The position numbers and the translations under genes are program-made. A stretch of DNA of 64,000 bases, from NCBI GenBank assembly GCA_004794785.1, contig SJOL01004338.1:626743-690742 (forward strand), in the 5' to 3' direction. The notes under the pieces were generated by a model. The model worked only from the letters and a program-made list of their open reading frames with translations, was not told the origin of the DNA and did not search any database. Positions 57,295 through 64,000 of the stretch are shown piece after piece; the stretch's first letter is position 1, and every line of letters begins with the position of its first letter. Source of the stretch: Opisthorchis felineus (lineage: Eukaryota > Platyhelminthes > Trematoda > Opisthorchiida > Opisthorchiidae).

Positions 57295-57465
57295 GAGATT
57301 TTGTTCTGTATGTAAAGTCAGTCAGTGCTGAAAAGCCGAGAAGCACAGGGCAACCATTGAGTCCTTATCGGAAACCATGCGTTCACAGATTTCTTGTTAG
57401 ATTCGAATCTTCAGCTTCCCAGCTGGCAGTCGAAAACTTATCCGTTCGACCACAAGTGGTTGATC
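57295..57465 (-). repeat. PLE-type repeat P2, copy upstream of PLE-1
   Basis: It shares GAGATTTTGTTCTGTA, GTGCTGAAAAGCCGAGAAGC, TCCTTATCGGAAACC and TTCCCAGCTGGCAGTCGAA with the copy at 19.7 kb. The ribozyme-like boxes are lost in this copy. Confidence 0.55.
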
Positions 57466-58416
57466 AACAGTGTGAGCGAATCGCATTCAAACGGTATGTA
57501 GCGTCACTCATCCTTAAATAACGAAATTCACACTATTTGGTCATGTGTGTAATACCACCGTAATGCTATTGTGTTTAGACAGCGGATGGCCCACAAAAGG
57601 TTTTTGCCTACCTGTCTGTATAGCTGGCTCCCTCAGATTTGACAGAATAGGGACGGCTTCGGCCAGTTGACGCATCTGTCATGTTTGCGCGCTTCTATTC
57701 TCAAGAAGGAGAAGCCAGAAATTCGAAGAACATCGTGAAATTTTTTGAGCAAGATTTTGCAATGTGGTGATTCTCACGCAAATATTTTCGGCATAAGTTG
57801 GGATTCCGGGAAACTAGTTTGGTCGACGGAGTGTAAATGATACGAAGACTATTTACACGAATATTTAATATTTAATACATTTGATAAATGTTTTATATAT
57901 AACAAGTACATATATTTATATTCAGTATGAACTATGTTGAGTCAACAATTCACTTTGTATAGAAGTTTTCAGCGCTAACAACAACGTTCCACTTTCAACT
58001 CTCCACAGGACTCTGCACTAAGATGGTGACGCAGAAGGTCTTGGTGACTTTCAGAATTCAACATATCTTCGTACAAGTGTTCTTGTAATTTTTTAGTAGA
58101 ATTTGGCAGGAAGACTATAAAGGTGCTATATAAGGGGACTAACAACCCCTGAGCGGAATGAATTCTTACTGGTCTGCTAGTACTCCAACAGGAGCCGCTC
58201 TCGAGTAACTCAACTACCCCTGCATTTTCGATACAGATAATGTCCCATTAGAGTAAGACGAGGCTGTGAGCGTTCTCGGGAACACAGAGAGTCAGGTATA
58301 ATCAGGTTTGCTTGTTAGCAGAGTTGTCTTTCCCCTATGGCGTCACCATAAGATAAAACACTCAGGAAGAGGCACGAACATACTTTTTTACATCATTTAA
58401 TTCATACCTAAGCGGT
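57466..58416. other. No gene recognised; ATTAAA in minus sense near 58400
   Basis: Just downstream (minus sense) of the stop at 58417 there is ATTAAA, a possible polyadenylation signal for the exon at 58417-58653. Confidence 0.4.
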
Positions 58417-58653
58417 TTAATTTATAAGAGTTGCTGTTAACCCATTCTCCGTCAAATTATGCCTGTAATCCTTTCCGCTAGTCCTAGTCTCCAGGCCTTC
58501 TTGTATTAAATCAGCCACCGGTGCATGAGCGTTTGAAGTTCCGACTACGCGCAAACCGCTAATGTTTTCCAACTGGAGGTTATCACTGACCACAAAAAAT
58601 GATTCCATATTGGTCGCCAACGAAACATCTGTGCTCCGATGCCCCGTCCCTCC
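58417..58653 (-). CDS. Probable terminal exon of a minus-strand gene, perhaps the PDZ gene
   Basis: After the minus-strand acceptor TATTTTTATTAG the frame is open from GGTGHRSTDVSLATNMESFF through VVSDNLQLENISGLRVVGTS to GLTATLIN and TAA (58419-58417), 78 codons, phase 0. An ATTAAA follows at once. The composition is protein-like, but no family is recognised and no LIM domain is present. It lies downstream, on the same strand, of the PDZ exon at 63832-63980. That exon ends in phase 2, so at least one further exon would have to lie between them. Membership in one gene is inference. Confidence 0.45.
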   Translation of the reverse strand, partial: GGTGHRSTDVSLATNMESFFVVSDNLQLENISGLRVVGTSNAHAPVADLIQEGLETRTSGKDYRHNLTENGLTATLIN

Positions 58654-59724
58654 CTAATAAAAATAGCAATATCAACACCAATTCACAGCCCTCAACAAAG
58701 TATGTTCGGTTTTTGACCTCATTTTTTTTTTACCAAGAAGACGAATATCTTTTTGTTTCTGATTCGGGAATCGAAAACCTGACCTAATGAACATCAATTC
58801 ACCTCAGCTCACGTTAATTATCCAAAGCTGTGCATTCCTCCACACCGTTAAAACCCTGATTATGGAATACCGAGATTTTTCATTACAGCGGATCATGGTA
58901 AGCGTTGGAATGGTACACTTTTGAGAAAAGGACAGAACCACGGAGATGTTATACGATTTTACCCACACTGGGGCTCAAAGAAATTCAGTTATTCGAAACT
59001 GGACACAAGACCATTTTAAAAAGAACACAGTGAACGGAAACTTCCGGCGTCGTCACAGATTTCGCTGTAGCGCTAGACGAAAAGACGTTCAATTTTAGAA
59101 TGACGATACAAAAGTGCGATAGCACGATCGTTAGCAGGAACACATTTAAATCCTGCTGCACTGACACCGCTTCCCATGGGTAAGCGTTTGTGCACATGTA
59201 TATACGTACGGGTAAAGCAAGTGAACACTGTTGGCCAAACTCAGACAAAATTGTTGTTCGGACTAGCGTTTTCCATATTGTGGAGCACTAAATTTGAATG
59301 GTCCTTTGGGTCGCAGGTCGGAAAAGTCATCGCGGAGCTTTCTGAAACGGGTAGAATGCAATCAGCGAAACAAATTACTGTCAGGAACAAATAAAGGAAT
59401 GAGAGTGGTAATTAACGGTGTCTACGTTACTCGAAGGTATGTTAATTGCTCTAAGAAACATGTTGCATCTACGGTGTAGGAATAAGGATCAAGCGAGCTT
59501 GATTTTGGGCTCCTTCAAGTTTAAAACGTCGGAAAGGTAAAAGAATGTCTGGCTGTTCAGAATTTCCAAAGAAATGCGAATAGTACTGAGACAAATAGGA
59601 AGTCACCCGTTTATTGAAACTCGCAGCATAAAGTGTTTCAAGGGTGAACTACATGTAGCTTACCCACACAAGGCCCGTTACAAACAGCTTTTAGTGACAA
59701 CTAACCTGGTCCTTCTTTAAAGAA
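58654..59724. other. No gene recognised
   Basis: Anonymous sequence, perhaps intronic. Confidence 0.35.
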
Positions 59725-62510
59725 TTGTAAGGGATATGTTCGGAGCCTGCACGTTATGAAGCAGGACTTTTCACATTGAAAGTGCAAGGCACATACCGAA
59801 AGATGATATGATGGTGGTCAGAGCTTGTGCTTCACCTTTGTCTTCAGAGATGAGGGTGATGTCGTCTGCGTACTCCAGACTGACAAGGCCCTCACCAGCA
59901 ACAATTTGAACACCGGAGTTTTGAAGACCTTCATTATTTTCTCAATGACGTTGTTGAACAAGAATGAAGAGAATGGACTTCATTGTCGGACACAGTTTTT
60001 GTGGGGAAGATTTTGGAGAGCTCACTCTCACATGCCCAGAAGTACGTGAATATAAGGACGGATTATTTTCACAAACATCTTAGGCATACCCTGTTGAGAG
60101 AGTGTGGTTAACAGCACTGGTCGATCGATAGAATCGAACGCACCCTTGAACTCAACGAATACCAGGTTTATGGTTTGTCTGTACATGTGACGTAAGACGC
60201 CAAAGAATCAGTGATGCCAGAAGCTTTGTTATAACGGCAGTCGAACTAACACCTCTGCGGTTACTCCATTCTCTGTGAGTGCCTTTTGTGAAAATGGGCA
60301 CTATCACCGACTCACTCCAGTTATCTGGGACGGTCTCTTCCTCCCAAATAGGCTAGACAGGCACTGACTAGGAAACCAACCGCCATCGTTTAATAGATCA
60401 GGTAAAAGGTCGTCTGGACAAGCAGCACGATAATGCTTGAGTATAGATATAACTTGGACACTTCTGAGGTTGGAGGCGGCTCCAAATCCACAGTCCACCT
60501 TTCTGTTGAAGGCCAGGATTCTGGATTGGAGGTGGCAGGTAGCCAACTGAATTGCTGCTCGAAGTACTGTGCCCAGCGATCCAAACCTTCTGCTTTTCTG
60601 GATATCAGGGAACCACTTTGGTGCCTGATAATCTTGCTGACAAGGGGCTTTCGAGGACCATTCGAAAGACTCAAGTAGAACGGCCTACGGACGTTTCCAG
60701 AATTTTTTGCATCTTCCATTTTTTCTACATTTTGGTTTCACCGAGCTTCGCGGTCTGCACGGACATTCAGTTTTACCTGGCCTCAGATGATGCATCCGGT
60801 TGGATTTGTAGTTGCGGTTAGGAGGAATATGTCGCCGGGCTCACAAAAAGCCATAGTCTTAGCAGAGATCCAATGTTTGGATGAGTGTGGTTGGGTTGTA
60901 CCGCAAACAGAAGCCCCAAAGCTGAGTAGCACTGCGGCCGTTAATATCCGACATTGGACAGTCCTGCAGGCGTTCGAGGAGCCAGTTCTGAAAGTTTTGT
61001 TTGATTTCTGGGTCCACTAGCTTTTCAGTGGTTAGGCGAGGTGTGTGCCCTTTTCGTAGACCTGGAGAGTGCAATGAAAAGCAGCAGCGCACGAGTGCAT
61101 GGTCAGAGTGCACACTGGTATTCCAGAAGGAACTGCTGACAGTGATCGACCCTCACCACCATTAACTGATGGCGATGTGGTCTCTTTGGATTCGGGACTG
61201 GTTCGTTGGTGGGCAGAACGTCATCAAGCGATTTCCGCTGCTCCGGAAATTGATACTACAAAGGAACAGTCTGTGATCGGCACACATCTGAAGCAGGCAA
61301 CCTCCGTTGTCCGTGCGTCTCGTATCCAATCAAAGACAGCGCTTGGTCTACCTACCTCGGCGTTCATGTTACCACCACCCACAACAATGTCTGAACTTTT
61401 AGTCTGTTGTAAAAAGAGTACCTAGATCGTTATAGAAACTCTCTTTGACAGATTCAGATCTACAGTCCGTTGGGGCTCAAGCATACGCAATAAACGGGTT
61501 GTGATGGACCTCACTTCCTCTAGATTTTCTCAGATTTCGCGAAACGAACCGCAGAGAGGTGACTATCAGCGTGTATCCAATCAAGTAGAGGCGCTTTTCC
61601 TTGGTCGCCCAATACAGTACCTGCCGCAGGATATCCAGCTGCAGCGGCCTCTGCATCACTAGAGGCGTGCAGCCGGAAGCTGGAAGAGAGTGTGGGGGCA
61701 GTCTGTTAAATTACAGTACTTGCGTCCTGTATTATTGATTCCGACAGACAGCCTACATCAATGCAGAAGGAATTCAGCGTACGAGCAAGAGCCATCTGTT
61801 GTTCTGCTTGCTTCAATGTGCGAACGGTAAAGCCAACTTAGTAGATCGGCTTTTGGGGTTTGAAATCAGATTCCGAGGTGTTTAGGGTTGTTACTGAAGT
61901 CAAACACTCAGAAGCCGCAGGTGAATACGATGCACGTGGAACAATGCAGTCAGTCCTAACTCTGGAATCTACGGAGATAGTATTCGAATTGGGATGGGGT
62001 TGGGTAGAAGAGGGATTACGTGAGTGTAACAATGGAGGTGTAAGCAGTAGCATGTTTTCGCTTACCCACCCTGCTGTATGCAGTAAGGCGGTCCGGCTGA
62101 CGGCACCACACGGCAGCCGATGTGGCATGAGAATACTGTTAATTATAAATGTCATGGTGGGTTGGGTACTGCCCGGGCACCGACATTTAGACAGGAGGAC
62201 GATTAGGGTCCTCGACCAAAGCCTTTGGCTCGGAAGCCTGACCGCAAGACAGTGGTGTTTGGAGGAGAATGCAAGTACATTACCAATTTTACGGAACACG
62301 TTGCCACACATGTTCTAACCCCCAACATGGAGAGCCAGGAGACTGTGTTTTTCAGACCTCTACCCACTGACTAACCTGGTACGGGAGAATGTGAGTGCCG
62401 CACGGACACCACCCAGTATAGCTCAGTGGGTCGCGAAGCTATACAAACCGTCACACCACAGTAGGGTCCTGTCTCTTCATGACGGAGATTGGTCTCCCTG
62501 AGAGGATGAA
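59725..62510 (-). mobile_element. RTE-like LINE, family 1, copy B (3' part missing)
   Basis: It runs parallel to copy A from its 5' end (62510) through the endonuclease (about 61.8-61.1 kb), including a SDHALV endonuclease end (near 61105). The RT follows, with catalytic YADD codons intact at 59861-59872. It stops near the point equivalent to 13230 in copy A. It has internal deletions relative to copy A (for example near 60.2 kb) and many stops. It carries no SINE at the site occupied in copy A. Confidence 0.8.
59820..61800 (-). pseudogene. RTE endonuclease and reverse transcriptase ORF remains, copy B
   Basis: Pieces: MHSDHALVRCCFSLHSPGLR (endonuclease C terminus with the SDH box), LVDPEIKQNFQNWLLERLQD (linker), a pre-palm stretch with RWAQYFEQQFSW, SLFGRKRPSQITGVSR and a YADD box. 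Frames change repeatedly. It is inactive. Confidence 0.7.
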
Positions 62511-63831
62511 ATGCTGCAATCATAACTCCTCATCTTTCATGGTTTCACTTTGGGGAATAAGTCACCCTAGCTAATCCAAATCATCTGATGGAAAGATAAA
62601 GTTCCCCCGGAATCATGTTAATCTCAAAGGAATGCAATCGAATAACTTGATAAATTGAACTTAACGGCCATTTACCTTACGCACTCCATGCTGGTATGAC
62701 TACACCTGACCCGCTTCAGAAGTTTGCACCTGTCAGTAACACGAAAATCAATTCACGCGTGTTAGAAGCATGTGGTGTTTTGCCACTATACACATTCCAT
62801 CCCGCACCACAGTACTATACAGAAGAACTACGTGGTTTAAAATTGCATGCTAGTCGGATGTAAATATGTTCGAAGTAGTATGGCCACCAGGTCACCACAA
62901 TGTTTCGGACTGGAGATTAAGCGGGTAGCAGGCGAATTTGGAATTTAAGATGCCGGAATATTTGTGAGGAATCTCAACAGGCAAAAACATGGGGCGTCCG
63001 ATGAGCTTTATTATGGGACTAGTTTTGTTAGGTTTGCTTGTTATTAGAGGCTACAAAATTGTTCAAGTGGAAGTTCATCGATCGGGCATGTCGGCCATTT
63101 AAGCCCCTGGTTCCTGCGGAGTACTGTTTTTCTATCGTCCCAGCAAGGGGTCGGTTTTCGTTTCTCCGTTGAAGGTGATTACATGATCCCACTTTACTGG
63201 ACCGAACAAAAGCAATCATCGGTCTGTTTGAAATATTCTCATTACAGTACATGTATATATATATATGTATATATATGTACATATATAAACAAAATTGATC
63301 ACAACAGCAAATAAACTTTATATTGGTTGGAAAAAGGCTGGGGATCAAGGTTGACAAATCTGGCGTGATTTTGTTGGGTCATATGAAGGCGATAAGCCCG
63401 GCCAACTGAGACTTGGGATATGTGCAAAGTGCCAATTACCTATGCATTAGAAAGGTTATCAGCGAAACACACTCATTTCAAAAATTTAAATTGGTGCTTA
63501 CGCGAGACTCAACTATATTTATCGTTTCGTAATGCTCTCCAAATGAGTGTGCTGAACAAAGGTCGCCACAGATTACAGTCAGACATAAAGCTGATGGAAC
63601 CTCGGATTATGTAACAAGAAGAAGAAGGAATGGTGTAATCTAACAAGAAAGAGGCTTAAATCTTAGATACTTTGATATCCCAATTTGCGCGTCATACAGG
63701 GGCTTAAAAGCAGTTGGAATTTTAAATCTGTGTCAATTGTCAAGGCGCTGTATCGAAACAAAACCTCTTTTCCAGTTCAATCAGAAGGAGAAAAATATAC
63801 ATTTTATCTCGAAAGATACAGTCATACTAAC
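62511..63831. other. No gene recognised; (TA/GTAT)n near 63249-63288
   Basis: Intron-like sequence downstream (minus sense) of the PDZ exon, with one microsatellite. Confidence 0.4.
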
Positions 63832-63980
63832 CTTGCTATAGTCATTTGAAGTTCGGTGCCAGAAGAGCGGATTTTTTCGGTGGCCTCTCCATGGCTAAGA
63901 TGTCTCGTCGTCTCACCATTGATTGCAATTATAGCGTCGCCACGATAAAGTACACCTTCCGATGGACTGCCAGACTGAGT
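63832..63980 (-). CDS. PDZ-domain exon, PDLIM/Zasp (ALP-Enigma)-like
   Basis: Minus-strand acceptor TTTTTCTATTATAG and donor GTTAGT (63831) bracket 149 nt: TQSGSPSEGVLYRGDAIIAI, NGETTRHLSHGEATEKIRSS and GTELQMTIAR. This is the second half of a PDZ domain: the Gly-Ser-Pro loop, the L-x-x-GD-x-I-x-x-I-NG strand-turn, the helix H-x-E-A-x-x-x-I, and the last strand. The helix pattern (SHGEATEKIRSS) is close to that of PDLIM/Zasp proteins, which bind alpha-actinin at muscle Z-discs. It leaves in phase 2. The first half of the domain should lie beyond the right edge of the window. The subfamily is inferred; the PDZ fold is clear. Confidence 0.8.
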
Positions 63981-64000
63981 CTATAATAGAAAAATTGGAT

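Noticed and set aside
1..64000. CRISPR arrays, operons, ribosome binding sites and riboswitches
   Set aside because: The window is eukaryotic with spliced genes. No regularly spaced direct repeats of CRISPR type were seen; the tandem repeats found are micro- or minisatellites.

Overview
The window is eukaryotic and most likely comes from a digenean flatworm (fluke) with a large, repeat-rich genome. This rests on genes split into short exons by kilobase introns, and on several families of degenerate RTE-type LINEs, Penelope-like elements (PLEs), a Ty3/gypsy remnant, a Tc1/mariner remnant and a tRNA-derived SINE. The species assignment is inference. I see no bacterial or viral genes.

Layout. 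1-1.96 kb is a broken Ty3/gypsy element. 2.5-8.2 kb holds SINEs, LINE ends and a near-perfect 74-bp inverted repeat. 8273-11345 (+) holds the last two visible exons of a gene I cannot name. 12.4-16.3 kb (-) is a near-complete but dead RTE LINE, and 17.0-19.2 kb (-) is a second RTE family; each carries a nested SINE with target-site duplications. 24.5 kb has a Tc1 scrap. 25252-42384 (+) is seven exons of a CCDC77-like centrosomal coiled-coil gene. All its exon phases agree; its introns include a 46-nt intron, a GC-AG intron and a last intron whose acceptor is duplicated. 47.9-57.5 kb is a field of PLE fragments, all on the minus strand, with their terminal repeats. 58417-58653 (-) is a probable terminal exon and 63832-63980 (-) is a PDZ-domain exon. 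They may belong to one PDLIM/Zasp-like gene running leftward, with an RTE copy (59.7-62.5 kb) in its intron.

The most interesting signal is a set of three repeat families (7.7, 19.7, 33.25, 45.8, 46.1, 51.9-52.6, 56.3 and 57.3 kb). Each shows a CTGAnGA-like box, a short stem, GAAAC (or a mutated version) and a palindromic stem. This is the layout of the minimal hammerhead ribozymes known from PLE terminal repeats. One pair of repeats brackets a PLE reverse transcriptase in the expected orientation.

Most of the window between exons is decayed transposon or anonymous sequence; long open frames there are as expected by chance.
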